From Chondrus crispus (taxonomy: Eukaryota > Rhodophyta > Florideophyceae > Gigartinales > Gigartinaceae), in assembly GCF_000350225.1 (NCBI RefSeq), contig NW_005179211.1:420666-484665 (forward strand): DNA of 64,000 nt, written 5' to 3'. This document shows positions 33,518 to 43,613 of this stretch, piece after piece; position 1 is the first letter of the stretch; every line of letters starts with the position of its first letter. The notes under the pieces were generated by a model, which was not told the DNA's origin, made no database searches, and was given only the letters and a program-made list of their open reading frames with translations. Made by a program: the position numbers and the translations under genes.

Positions 33518-34454
33518 TGTAGTGCAATACCCGTCTCGGGTAGGGGGGAGGAAGGAAGTGAAAAAGGAAAAAAATTGGATACTGTAGTCCGGGGTTGGGG
33601 GACACACGTGTGCGACGAAGCGCACGATTATTTTAATTATTTAATTTTATTTACTAATTAGATCTAGAATCTAGAGCCGGGAGCTACTGTACTCGCCCCG
33701 GCGGGGCTCTATATAACTTAGCCCTTTGACCGAACAAGTCAATAAACCAACCCGAGTTGCCAGAGTCTGATATCGCCTTGGTTGAAGTCCGTCTTTTACA
33801 AGACATTCCCTTTAACTACAGATTACTTTATCCTTTGCGCTCGGGGGTCCCCTTTTTCCTTATCAATTTTCCTTTATTTCCCTATCCTAATTTCCCTTAA
33901 TCTTGAGTTGGTCTCACCTTGTAGGATTGCGATCCGCAACGTGACGTCATTTGCTATCGGGCTTTTGTGTTGGTGCACCAGTGGTGCTTTTCTCAGTGTT
34001 GGTTCCATCGGAATCTGGTTGCAACCGATCCGTTGTTGGTACTTTGCCATCGGACAGTACGACGGTGTCGCGCTGCTACGTTTTCTTCTTTCCCGACGGG
34101 CTACGTTGCGACGTCCCCGTCGAAGACCTTATCAAGGGTATAAGGTGTACAAGGCGCTCTTCGAGCATTGAATTTACGACCCATCGGACCAGGTTTACCT
34201 AAACATCCCTCCGAACTCGTCGAGCAGTTGCCTTTACAAGTCTCTACCACCATTTACCGATCCCGGGCTGGGCCCTTCTCTTTGCCCCCCCTATCAGGGA
34301 TCCGAGCTACTGCGGGCCGCAAACCCGCTTAAAGAGGACAGGGAGCTTCGAACACTCTGTAGCGCTGTGCCGTTGGCAGTTGTTGTTTTTGTTGCTGTTG
34401 TTTGTATTGGACCGTCGGACCTTGGTCTCTGCCTAACAGGCGCATTGCACTACA
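33518..34454 (+). repeat. E3 3' LTR
   Basis: It pairs with 19946-20883. Differences seen include scattered transitions around 33790-34210 and one C fewer in the C-run near 34290. Confidence 0.95.
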
Positions 34455-34459
34455 GCGAG
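34455..34459. repeat. TSD GCGAG of E3, right copy
   Basis: It follows ATTGCACTACA and matches 19941-19945. Confidence 0.93.
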
Positions 34460-35246
34460 GCGAACGCGGCGAGTCGTTGAGGCTCAAGCCAAAATACACC
34501 AAACAAGGTGGAATCTCGGCGAGGAAGTCCGCGGGAACCTCGTACTGGGAGAACCAGTGCGGGATTTTTGAGTATCGCTCATACCGAGAGTGTGGCTTAA
34601 ATGTCGTAGCCTCGATCCATTCGTAAGCTACAAAGATCCCGACAGCGTTCCGCATCCGACGCTCAAACTTGAGCTTGTCGCAAGAACCCGGGTTACTTTC
34701 TCGTTCGACATACTCCTCAAAACGGAGAGGAAGAATAGGCTTGTCCCAAGCCAGATACCCCACCGCCGGCTCCTTGACGCGTTCCGGCAAGGTGTCCAAG
34801 ATACGCCGCAGATTGGCGACATAGCCACGGTCTCCTTCCGTACGAAACGCCCATGTGTCGAAATTCCACTCGATCGGGATAGGGCGGTTACACGGCGTCC
34901 GTGCAAGCCGACGCACGAGGGCACCTACATACTCCTGGTGTCGTCCACGCCCATCGCGGCGATACTTCGGCCATACGTGCTCATCCTCCACAACGAGGCG
35001 GAAGGAAAAGTCACGCGACCAAACAGCTCGTAAGCTGAGACCCCGGGGGAGAGCCCCGGTGACGTCCGCGTAAGGACGAATTAGATGGCTCTCCCGTAGA
35101 CCCTTGGCGCTCAGAAACGGCGCCCGCTCGAACAATAGCGGGCCATCCGCCAGCGTCTTGCTTCGCAACTCACGCGATGCCGGCCACTCGCCCCAGCTGG
35201 CTCCCGTATTCTCGGGGTCTCCGTACGGATTATGGAACCGTTCCAT
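34455..35246 (-). CDS. E2 antisense ORF, N-terminal half
   Basis: From ATG 35246 down to the E3 insertion at 34455, exactly 264 codons. The frame continues upstream to a TTG at 35261 with a stop beyond. It carries the blocks shared with E3: WAFRTEGDRGYVANL, LKFERRMRN, KIPHWFSQYEVPADFLAEI and YFGLSL. The next ancestral codon is at 19940. Together the halves give about 520 residues without a stop. The only lesion is the insertion. Confidence 0.85.
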
Positions 35247-35261
35247 CACTCGTCGTGCCAA

Positions 35262-35617
35262 CCGAAGACAGTGTGTTCCCGCTTATAGAACGCGCGTCGT
35301 AACCGCCCGCTGCAGCGGCGTAAGGGGGAAAGCGGCAGCTCACAGGCGACAGGAAGGAGCTCGGAAGAAGGGGAGAACGGGAACTCGGGAACGATCGGGC
35401 ATTCACAACCGGCCCCAGAGTGGACTTCAAGCTTGCCAACCGAAACAGAAAGAAAAGCAGGGCAAACTGACTGGCTTCTCGTCGCTCGCTGTTCCCCTCC
35501 GCCGCATGCAACCCCCAGCTCCCTCTCGCTGGGTGGCCTTAGCGCTGTCGGTTCAATTGGCGGTTATTTCTACTCTACATACACACGGGGACGCGTGTTT
35601 CTCTAAGAAGGGAGATC
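35262..35617. other. E2 region between aORF start and 3' LTR
   Basis: 356 bp with no supported ORF. It ends with the polypurine tract AAGAAGGGAGA at 35605-35615, two bases from the LTR. Any antisense promoter for the aORF would lie here or in the LTR. Confidence 0.5.
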
Positions 35618-36262
35618 TGTAGTGCACTGTACTCGGTACCGGGACAGCTGTCCTTACCGGCCGAGAATCGCGCTCGCCGCCACGACGTGTACGACGGATA
35701 CACGTGGACTCCCCTGCCGCTCTACCGGACCTCCCCGTGGACACGTGTAATCCCTCCGCAACCCGTAGGGCCTATGGGGACTGTACTTGGTCCCCTCGGG
35801 GCTACACCGGTTATTTCCTAGTTATGCTAATTTACAGTATAATTTAGCCTCGCCATTACGGCGACGGGGGACTATATAGTCAACCCGATAATCAAAGTAA
35901 AGAGGCACGAAGCCTCGGGTCTTTACCTTGGTTTCTGGATTCCAGGTTGTAGCCTCGACTCGGTACTGGCTCGCCCATACCGACCGAGCCATCTACGCCC
36001 CTGGAATCCCCACTGCCTTCCCCGCGCGCGTCGATCCTACCGCGCGAGCGCTACGTTAACTACTGTGCTGTCCGCTTTGTTCGTCCTGTTTTTCCTTTAA
36101 TTCTTCCGCTTTATTGCTGACTACCTTGCTACTTTTCTACCGCGCAAGCCGCGCCCGGATCCTGGTTCCGGTCATCCACCGGGTGGTCTCCCGAATTTCC
36201 TTAAGCGTCCGAACGCGTGTCGCTCTGCGTACAGCTGCCACACGTGGCTGTAGTGCACGACA
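35618..36262 (+). repeat. E2 3' LTR (645 bp)
   Basis: It runs from TGTAGTGCAC to GTGCACGACA and pairs with 10653-11298. The TATA-like CTATATAG lies at 35872-35879. Confidence 0.93.
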
Positions 36263-36267
36263 CTCGG
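36263..36267. repeat. TSD CTCGG of E2, right copy
   Basis: It matches 10648-10652. Removing E2 and one copy joins G-S to E-D-C-R in the E4 gag frame. Confidence 0.92.
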
Positions 36268-37757
36268 AAGACTGTCGCAGGCGGGGCCACAGGTCACGCC
36301 GCGATAGAAGCCGAGACAGTCATCGGCACGACCCGTCCGACTCGGAAGACTACCACACCGAGTCGGATGAGGAGCATCGTCGCTCGAGCAGACACCGCCG
36401 GGCTGCTCCGAAGAGCGACGAACGACGGCCCACGGTAATCAGGCCGCTCAATGACCTGTTTACCAAGGCCGTAAACTACAAGACCTACCGCCTGGAACGG
36501 CGTAGCTCGCGCTACGGCTCTACAGTACCGCGGCCCATTAACCGTTACCGGAAATCTGGACGTGCAGATGAAGTCCCACACGTTCAGCGGTGAAGATCAG
36601 ATTGCGATATTGGGATTCCTCGCACGCCTCAAGATGGCGTGCGACCACAACGGGATTACCGAGGGAGCCGTCGTGTGGTGCTTCCAATTCTACCTGACCG
36701 GGCAGGCTCACGCCTTACTCCAGTCTCGTTTCAATGGAAACACCATGACGGTCGACGTGGAGCGGCGCGAGCTGCTCCGCACCTACCCGCAGGTGGTCAA
36801 CTTTCTGTTGCCCACCTATGCTACCGACGAGGTAATTTCTGAAGCGGTTGGGGATGTGACCTCCTTCCGTCAAAGTTCAAACATGGCGGAGGAGGTCTAC
36901 AGTAACCACCTCTGGGACAAGGCACTCCGCTGCGGTACGGTACTCTCCGACAGGCGGTTGAAGTCCCCATCCGTAGAGGGGTTACTTCTCGCCACGTGCG
37001 CGCAGGTTCGTAATTACCTCGCTACGCACCCGGATGTGGACTACCAATCCGTCGCTCGCTATGCGCAAGCGATCCGGGAAACCAATCGGGCATCCCGCCG
37101 ACAAGGGATGTCAGCCATGGCGCATCGAGAGCCGCCCGGAGCAGCTAGAAGATTCGACCGCACCGCAACGACGAGGCCCGTGCTGTCGGTTGAGTCGGCA
37201 TCCGACATCCCGACGGCCCGGGAATTTGCTGAAGAAGCAATCCTGGCCGTGACGGACCAAACCGCCGCGCCGACCTCGATGAGCTCGCCACCGACTAGTT
37301 ATTATCCGTCGCCGGCAGCCTCGACGGCGGGTGCCTCGGTTCCGCCCGCCAACTCTGGCGACGTGCGCACAGGACTGTACGGGAGGCAAGGGCAGGATCC
37401 ACGCGTCCAGTTCTCCGGCGGTAGATTTCCCGGACCGCCACCGTGCCGGTTCTGCCTTGACACCACGCACCGCCAAGAGGAGTGCCCCGTCGTTGCCGAT
37501 GCGAGCCTGCGGGCCAAGCTTCTGGAGGCACGAAAGGCCAACTACCAGAAGTTACGCATCCGGCAACGCCTCCGCCCGGGATCCCCTTTCAACCGCCAGG
37601 GGCCGTTCGCTTCGCGAAACCAGCGTCAGGCGGCCCCGCGGTCGTCAAAGTGGTCGAGGAACCGCACCCCGACCATGCCGAAGACCACGTGGCGCAAGCC
37701 GCGGATGAAACCGGCGAGGACTTGCTGCTGACGGGGGAAGCCGGGGAGGACGCGTAG
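36263..37757 (+). pseudogene. E4 gag, fragment 3 (core and zinc knuckle)
   Basis: It continues E4 gag with an Arg/Asp/Ser-rich stretch, then VIRPLNDLFTKAVNYKTYRL. A one-base shift near 36555 leads into QMKSHTFSGEDQIAILGFLARLK, VVNFLLPTYATDEVISEA, VYSNHLWDKALRCG and the zinc knuckle CRFCLDTTHRQEEC at about 37444-37485. A second shift near 37630 is needed to reach the shared C-terminus LTGEAGEDA at 37757. It is closely related to E1 gag (-). Confidence 0.88.
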
Positions 37758-37777
37758 AGGCGACGACGTCTCTCCCC

Positions 37778-38332
37778 GTGCCCAGCCTCAGAAGCTTAGG
37801 CACCCCTGATCCGGCTGCGCCAATGGAAGCGCAGCCGGGTAACCGAACGGAAGTCCAGGCCATCTGCTTCTTCAAGAAGCAGAATTACAAGATCTCCGTG
37901 ACGGTTGGTCAGAAGCAGCCGTTGATGGTCGCCATCACGCCAGTGCTTGACTCAGGAGCCGGCCCGAACCTCATCTATTTACGGTGTGTCGCCGAGTCGT
38001 GGCGACCATGGATAAAACCGGGTCGGAGCTCAGCGCTCATCGACGCGTCAAACCGCGCGATGAAGGCACTAGGGGAAATCCCCCTGCTCGTCCAAATCGG
38101 TGAGTTTGTGGCGCGCGTCCCGTTCCTGGTAGTCACGAGCCTCGCTGTGGACTGTATCCTCGGTACGACCTTCCTGGATCGCCACGTCAAGGCGATCCTC
38201 CCACCGCAACGGGAGGTCGTGTTCCACGACGCGCCACCCGTGGCGTTGGTCGGAACAACCCTCTCGAGGCACGACCGCAGGATGGCCTCGAGGAGCACGG
38301 CGCAACAACTACCGCCGTCGGATAAACCATAA
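37778..38332 (+). CDS. E4 protease
   Basis: CFFKKQNYK, the active site PVLDSGAGPNLI and the second motif DCILGTTFLDRHVKAIL, as in E1. It ends at a TAA at 38330-38332. It is a separate frame from the RT that follows. Confidence 0.85.
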   Translation: MPSLRSLGTPDPAAPMEAQPGNRTEVQAICFFKKQNYKISVTVGQKQPLMVAITPVLDSGAGPNLIYLRCVAESWRPWIKPGRSSALIDASNRAMKALGEIPLLVQIGEFVARVPFLVVTSLAVDCILGTTFLDRHVKAILPPQREVVFHDAPPVALVGTTLSRHDRRMASRSTAQQLPPSDKP

Positions 38333-38490
38333 CGGAAGCAGGTGGCGTTCCCCGCCAACACACCGTCGCGGAAGATCCGCCTCGTCAGAGAGGTGATAAT
38401 TCCCCCGATGACGCAGGCTATGGAGAGGGTCGCCACGCCGGTGGGGGGCTATGTTTTTTACAGAACTCCCCAAAAAACGCGCACAAGAAT

Positions 38491-39438
38491 TTGACCCCCA
38501 TGGCACAGGGGGTCATAGATGTTGTCCCCGAAAAACCGTTCTCGGTAATGCTCAGCAATTTTGGGCACCACTCGGTTCACATCCCGAAGCATACCGTAGT
38601 CGGACCGGCTCTTCCGTCGCCCACTCACATCCTGACCCTTGGCGACTCGGCCGCGGAAGCGGCCGAAGCTAACGAACGGGGAGGGATATTTAATTCCAAC
38701 CTCTCAAATGCAAAGGATGGCGCGGAAGAAGTCGCCGACAACCGTACGGATAAGGGCGGGGCTGAGCAAGCCACGCTGCCCAAGGCGCCCCTCGGGGCGG
38801 CTGGAACGGATAAACTCGAAGACACCGCCGCCCATGAGGAGGACCCCGACGCGTGGCAAGAGGACGTCCACATCGGTGCCGAGGACGAGGAGGTACGCTC
38901 GGATGTCCTCGAGGTACTGTCCGAATTCAAGGGGATGTGGACCGGCCAGCTGGGAAAAATCGGGGCCACGAAGCACCGCATTGAGCTCAAGCCCGGTGCT
39001 CGCCCGATTTACCAAACGCCTTACCGCGCCGGACCAACCGCACGGGAAAAAGAGAAAACGGAGATTGACCGCATGCTCCGGGCAGGGGTAATCGAACCGG
39101 CCACGGCCGAATGGGCAAGCCCCGTGGTATTGGTCCCTAAAAAGGATCGTACCATGCGGTTCTGTGTCGACTACAGAAAGCTCAACGCAGTCACTGTTCG
39201 GGATTCCTATCCGTTGCCGAGGATGGACGAGTACATCGATTCCCTCGGCGACGCTACTGTCTTTACCACGCTGGATTGCAACGGTGGGTATTGGCAAGTA
39301 GAAATCGCCGACGAGGACCGCGACAAGACGACGTTCGCGTCGCACTACGGGTTGTACCGTTACCTCCGCACGCCGTTCGGTTTGAATAATGCCCCGCTAC
39401 CTCCCAGCGGGCCGTCGACATTATACTGTCGCGGGTAA
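38491..39438 (+). pseudogene. E4 RT N-terminal half
   Basis: Linker VMLSNFGHHSVHIPKHTVVG, then an acidic stretch, then RT: AEWASPVVLVPKKDRTMRFC, DYRKLNAVT, TTLDCNGGYWQV (first catalytic Asp) and TPFGLNNAP. The frame is lost in the A-P-A-T-F-Q motif near 39400. This is the segment that E1 has deleted. Confidence 0.88.
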
Positions 39439-40485
39439 AATGGGAAACCGCACTGGTCTACCTGGATGATGTTATCATCTACTCCAGGACCGTCACGGAA
39501 CACTTCGCGCACGTCCGCGAGGTTTTGCGCCTTCTGCGGTAGCCGGGCGTGTCGCTGAAGCTGTCGAAGTGCGCGTTCTTCGACACCTCGGTCACCTACC
39601 TGGGGCACGTGATCCGACCAGGTAGGTCGGAGGTCGTGCACCGCAACGTGGTCGCCATCGAGCGCGCTCGACCTCCCCAGAACAAGACGGAATTGCGATC
39701 CTTCTTAGGAATGTGCAACGTGTACCGTCGGTTTGTAAAGGGCTTCGCGAAAATAGCCGATCCGCTAAACCGGAAGACGGGGAAGAATCAACCCTTCGAG
39801 TTCGAGGTTCTTACCGATGAGGAAACGAGGCGTTCGTGGAACTCAAGAAGCGCCTCGTGTCCCCACCGATCCTCGCTCTACCCTGTTACGGAAAGAAATA
39901 CACCCTGGATACGGACGCTTTCGCGTACCAGGTCGGCTGTGCCCTATTACAGGAGCAGCCGAGCGGTGACCGCCTACCGATCGAGTATTGAGGTCGGGCT
40001 CTAACCGACGCCGAGAAAAATTACACCACCACCGAGAAGGAATGCCTTGCTGTCGTGTGTCCTCAACCTGGCGGATAGCTCCGGCCGGTTAGCGCGCTGG
40101 CGTCTCCGCCTAGCCGAGTACGACTACGACGTACAGTACCGACCCGGTATTAAGCACCAACTCGCGGATGGTGTACCACGCCTCCGAGTTGATGGCGCAA
40201 CTTCTGAACCGGTTGACGACGAGGTCCCGTGTTTCGCGGTACAATGGCGACAGAAGGAGCATAACCCCGCCAAGGTACCGTACAATGGGAGACCCCCGTC
40301 GAGCCGGGGAGTGCTGAGCACGCGTTCGCGGTTATACCCGAAGAACGCGACGTCTCATCCGTAACGGTGGAAGAGTTCCTTCGGGAACAGGCCGAGGACC
40401 CCTTCTGTAGGGCGGCCGCCGAGACCGTGGGGAACCCGGGCTCGCGCTACGACGTCGACCGATACGAGTTCCTCGTCCGTTCGTA
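39439..40485 (+). pseudogene. E4 RT C-terminal half and RNase H remnant
   Basis: ALVYLDDVIIYSR near 39450, a stop before PGVSLKLSKCAFFDTS, then LRSFLGMCNVYRRFV. Another shift near 39825 precedes RNase H (LDTDAFAYQVG, TEKECLAVV). About 75 bp of RNase H, covering the RTDHDALRW region, is missing at about 40057. The last recognisable segment is DVDRYEFLVR near 40450-40483. The E1-like integrase that should follow is absent. Confidence 0.85.
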
Positions 40486-42504
40486 GCGCCTCGCGTCCGT
40501 GCATACCGTCCCTTTTTCTGCGCAGCGATCTGTTCGCTTATTAATTTCCTTTTCGTGCGGTCTGCGTGCCGTCCGAGGCACGCCATTGTCCGCGGATCAT
40601 CCCCTTCCTTTTGGTTCCGAGCGTCCATCCACGGAGCGCGACGGCGGTTCGGGGACACGGGCGTCGCCGTATAAGAACTCATCGTGGTGTGCGCGTACAG
40701 CGCCGTCTTCCCGGCGGAATCCACTGCGTCTACCCTCGTGCGTGAGGGTTGCCTCGAGGCGCGTGGACGGGGAGAGCAACCGGCGCGACTCCTTCCGGCT
40801 CTCTGAAAATACGGAAAAGGGGATACGCCGGGGCACACTTGCATTGCTGGAGCACGACTCAGTTCCGACGGCGTACGTCTTCATTTTCAAAAGAATTTAG
40901 TTGGTGCATGACCCCACACCCACCCCTCACGGGCCGTGCTGCGATTTTTTTGGCAAAATGTATTTTCGCGGGAAAATTCAGAAATTTCTGGGACAATTTT
41001 GATCAATGTCAAGGGGCTGTTGCGCGCGCGCGCGCAGGTGCACCGCGCGCATTTGCGCCCGGCTACGCGCCGTCCGTGCAAAGCTACAGTACACCGCTCC
41101 TCGCTCGCGTACGGCGACACCGCGTACATTGTCACCTCCACCAGATCCATAGCCTCGTCGAGGGGCTCTAGTCAGCGTACTTCAGGACACGCTGCGACGG
41201 GAGACCAGCTTCTAGGATATATCACCGGCGCGCGCTACGAGCCCTCGCGCTGACCACGCGCACGGACATCTTTGAATTTTGACCCCACAACCGTACGGAG
41301 GGGTGTCAACGCCAACGATAATTTATCGACCTCGCTCGAAGGATGGTGACAAAAGAGGCCGAGGCCGTGGATGGGAGGAGCCACTTAGCGCGCGAGAGAA
41401 GTGCGGATCGGGGACGACAGACCCATATTAGGAGCAGCCCTGCGCGGGAGGTCCGTGGAGGCACTAGAACTCAATGTCGCTCCTGAAGACGAGCCGCACG
41501 CGGCGCTCCCGGGCATGGAAACGGAAAGCTCCCAGGACAGAGAGCATACCACGGCGTCATCTTTGGAAGTTGCGCGCACTACATCCGTACTATTGAGCGA
41601 CGCGCCCGTCTCGCGCAGTCTGGGTCTACTCTTCTGGACGCTCCCTTCGGGAGGAGCGTGACACCCTCCCCCTTTCAATACGAGCCATTGACGGCGTACA
41701 CCCCGCTCCCCGCGGTAGCCTGACCCCCTTTCGCTACAACGCGGAATCCCGCCCTCCGTGTTCGCTCTCGAACGAGGACTCTGCGATGGACGCGACCTGC
41801 TTCATAGCGCATACGATTCCCCGAATGCCCCAGCGAGCGCAGTACGTGCGCAAGACTCTCGAAGAGCCTCACGCCCCGGCTCCCCTGGCAAGGACGATAT
41901 CCTACCCACAAACAGGCCGCATGCCACCGGTGCCTCACCGTCAAAATCGTTGTCCCTCATCGACTGGGACGACCTCCCGAGGCCGTGCAGAGTGCGTACG
42001 GAGGGAACTGGGGAAGGAAAGGGTATGGTTGCATCGCAAGGGGGGTTCGTCCCCCCCACCACTCGTCGGTAGAGGGGATCTTACAGGAGAACCGATCATG
42101 CTCGACGGACGACGGAGGAGTCGAGGGGCCCTTCACAGACTCCGCATTTTCGAGGACAAGGGCCATGGCACCCGCCCGGATCAGGAGGTCATCAGACAAA
42201 CCCATATTGTCACTACCAGGCCAATCAAAAAAAGACGGGGGGGTAAATCGTAGCAACCACAGTCATCTTGCCGAAGGAGAGCTTCACAACGATATCAAGA
42301 GTGATGGGGACGGTAAATCGGGAAAGCTGCGGAGAAGAGGCTGGCGCAACGCCAGACGCACGCGCACCACGAAGGGAAAGGCTCGCGAGGAGGAGGACGT
42401 TGGTGACAACGAACTAGAGCAGTCGAAGCCCTGGGAAGAGGCACAATACGTTCGGCTGTACAAGCACATGTGGACGCGGATGTCCACACTTGAGAGGAGG
42501 GCCA
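40486..42504. other. Unassigned sequence between E4 RNase H and LTR C
   Basis: About 2 kb with no integrase or chromodomain and no match to the aORF that I can defend. A + strand frame ends at 42509 with a charged, helix-like tail (ELEQSKPWEEAQYVRLYKHM). Another contains SLIDWDDLPRP, faintly like QVDWDVVPP in the E3 aORF, but on the wrong strand for an E4 antisense ORF. It may be a decayed 3' region of E4 or a different element fused to it. A polypurine-like GAGAGGAGGGCCA lies at 42492-42504. Confidence 0.4.
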
Positions 42505-43125
42505 TGTAGCATATCCCCCTCCCGGAATTAGATTTAGATTAGATTTATAACTGTAGAGCCCGAGCTCTGCAGTACCTCAGTGCGCGCGTGTACACGTGTA
42601 CGACACGTGTGCTGCCAGCCCCGACTGCTGCTGACAGCACTACAGTGCAGGCCGACCTGCACCACTGCAATGTTGTGATAGGTGGCTCTGTATATTAAAT
42701 ATGAACGGACCGCCGGCGGTAGAGGACGACAAGCACGGACTTGTCAAGGATTCTCCACTTTGGTCCGCCCGCTTACGTTTAGGTACTTCCGTTAGTTACC
42801 TAAGAGTAGCACCGCGCACGGGTTGAGGACGCGCGCAGCACGACCACGAGCCGGCTCCGCCTCCGCCCGTCGGTACTGAATCGTCATCCAGTACCGCTCC
42901 GGGACGTCGAGGCGTAGAACCGCTCGCGCGTGCGCGCGTTCTCCCCGATCCCGCTCTACCACCGCTACCTCGAGCCCGTGCTGGGTACCGTGGGTGGGCC
43001 GTGCTTCTATCTTCCCGCCGATCGGGGTCTTTCTGAACTGTCAGTACTCACCCCCCTCGAGGGGGGTGAGTACTGACAGTTCGGAAAGACCCACGACGAT
43101 CGTCGTTGGGGGTGATTATACTACA
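42505..43125 (+). repeat. LTR C (621 bp), probable 3' LTR of E4
   Basis: It starts TGTAGCATATCCCCC and ends GGGGGTGATTATACTACA, an imperfect inverted pair. A TATA-like TATATTAAATA lies near 42690, at the same offset as in the other + strand LTRs. The preceding purine run supports a 3' LTR in + orientation. Flanks GGCCA and CCAGC do not form a TSD, so the other end was lost or lies outside the window. It is unlike the E1 LTR although the gags are close. Confidence 0.7.
43025..43092. repeat. Long palindrome near the end of LTR C
   Basis: A perfect 48-bp palindrome at 43035-43082 is centred on CTCGAG. After one mismatch the arms continue for nine more pairs (GGGTCTTTC with GAAAGACCC). As RNA it would form a hairpin of about 33 pairs, 33 bp before the LTR end. 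Confidence 0.95.
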
Positions 43126-43613
43126 CCAGCCATTAAAATCTCATTTAGAATAAGCACTGAGAAGTTTTAAAAATATTGGCATCAATAGACCTATCAAGCA
43201 CATAGCGACCGCGGGCCTACGTACTCAGGAAAATATGAGACCAGGTATATGATTACCAATTGTAACGTGTGAATTGACAAAGACGCGCAAATATGGCAAA
43301 AGCCGGCTGTTAAATATAAATACGTCTCTCTACAGTACATGCGTGGTGAAAGGCGGGCAACTGCGCATTTTTTTGAAATCAGCGCGCCATCGTCCATCAG
43401 ACGGTGAACTTGGAAACTATCGAGTGTTTCTGCAATGGCGCGGTCCTCCCTCTTTTGTCCTGTACGATCTACCATCCTGCCTTGAGTGCCCGACAACCCA
43501 GAATGCACCCAGTTCCGGCAGACGACGCGTAGACAGCTCTTCGATTGTTCGCAGATACAGCTGTCGAGCGAGAACATGAGCTCAACCAGTACGCTGTTGA
43601 AACAGAACTCTCT
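43126..43613. other. Intergenic stretch
   Basis: AT-richer than the nest to the left. Only unsupported frames, including a long - strand frame (43194-43979) that is a shadow of the transposase. No feature is supported. Confidence 0.5.

Larger units (their letters stand above)
19946..34454 (+). mobile_element. E3: Ty3/Gypsy chromovirus (14.5 kb) with intact antisense ORF
   Basis: The LTRs of 938 and 937 bp have perfect 11-bp inverted ends (TGTAGTGCAAT / ATTGCACTACA) and TSD GCGAG. The order is LTR, repeated PBS leader, gag, protease, RT, RNase H, integrase, chromodomain, a 3.8-kb spacer, aORF on the - strand, polypurine tract, LTR. The LTRs differ by about ten substitutions and one indel. Gag has one frameshift, and pol has one frameshift and two stops. 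It is the youngest insertion in the nest. Confidence 0.95.
10653..36262 (+). mobile_element. E2: Ty3/Gypsy chromovirus with antisense ORF, itself split by E3
   Basis: The LTRs (10653-11298 and 35618-36262) begin TGTAGTGCAC and end GTGCACGACA, and are flanked by CTCGG. The + strand order is PBS, gag, protease, RT, RNase H, integrase, chromodomain, then an antisense ORF before the 3' LTR. Removing E3 (19946-34454 plus one TSD copy) leaves an element of about 11.1 kb. Gag-pol is decayed, while RT-RNase H is one open frame of about 500 codons. Confidence 0.92.
1..43125 (+). mobile_element. E4: host Ty3/Gypsy element of the nest (interrupted, 5' end outside window)
   Basis: E4 is the outermost element. 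Its pieces are 1-283, 10094-10652 and 36263-about 40485, with a probable 3' part to 43125. Removing E1 (284-10093 plus one AGGAG copy) and E2 (10653-36262 plus one CTCGG copy) restores a gag that reads continuously and resembles the gag of E1 residue by residue. Order along the + strand is gag, protease, RT, RNase H. The integrase and chromodomain are absent. Many frameshifts and stops show that it is dead. Assignment of the LTR at 42505-43125 to E4 is inference: orientation and polypurine tract fit, but the left LTR is not in view. Confidence 0.75.

Noticed and set aside
34329..34454. C-terminal 42 codons of the 310-codon - strand ORF starting at 35261
   Set aside because: They are LTR sequence of E3. 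The aORF continues at 19940.
41401..42509. + strand ORF chain as an antisense-type ORF
   Set aside because: The only resemblance is SLIDWDDLPRP to QVDWDVVPP. It is on the sense strand of E4 and has several frame breaks.
42505..43125. LTR C as a 5' LTR of a - strand element
   Set aside because: TGGCCCTCC on the - strand could be a PBS, but the TATA-like box position and the purine run favour + orientation as a 3' LTR.
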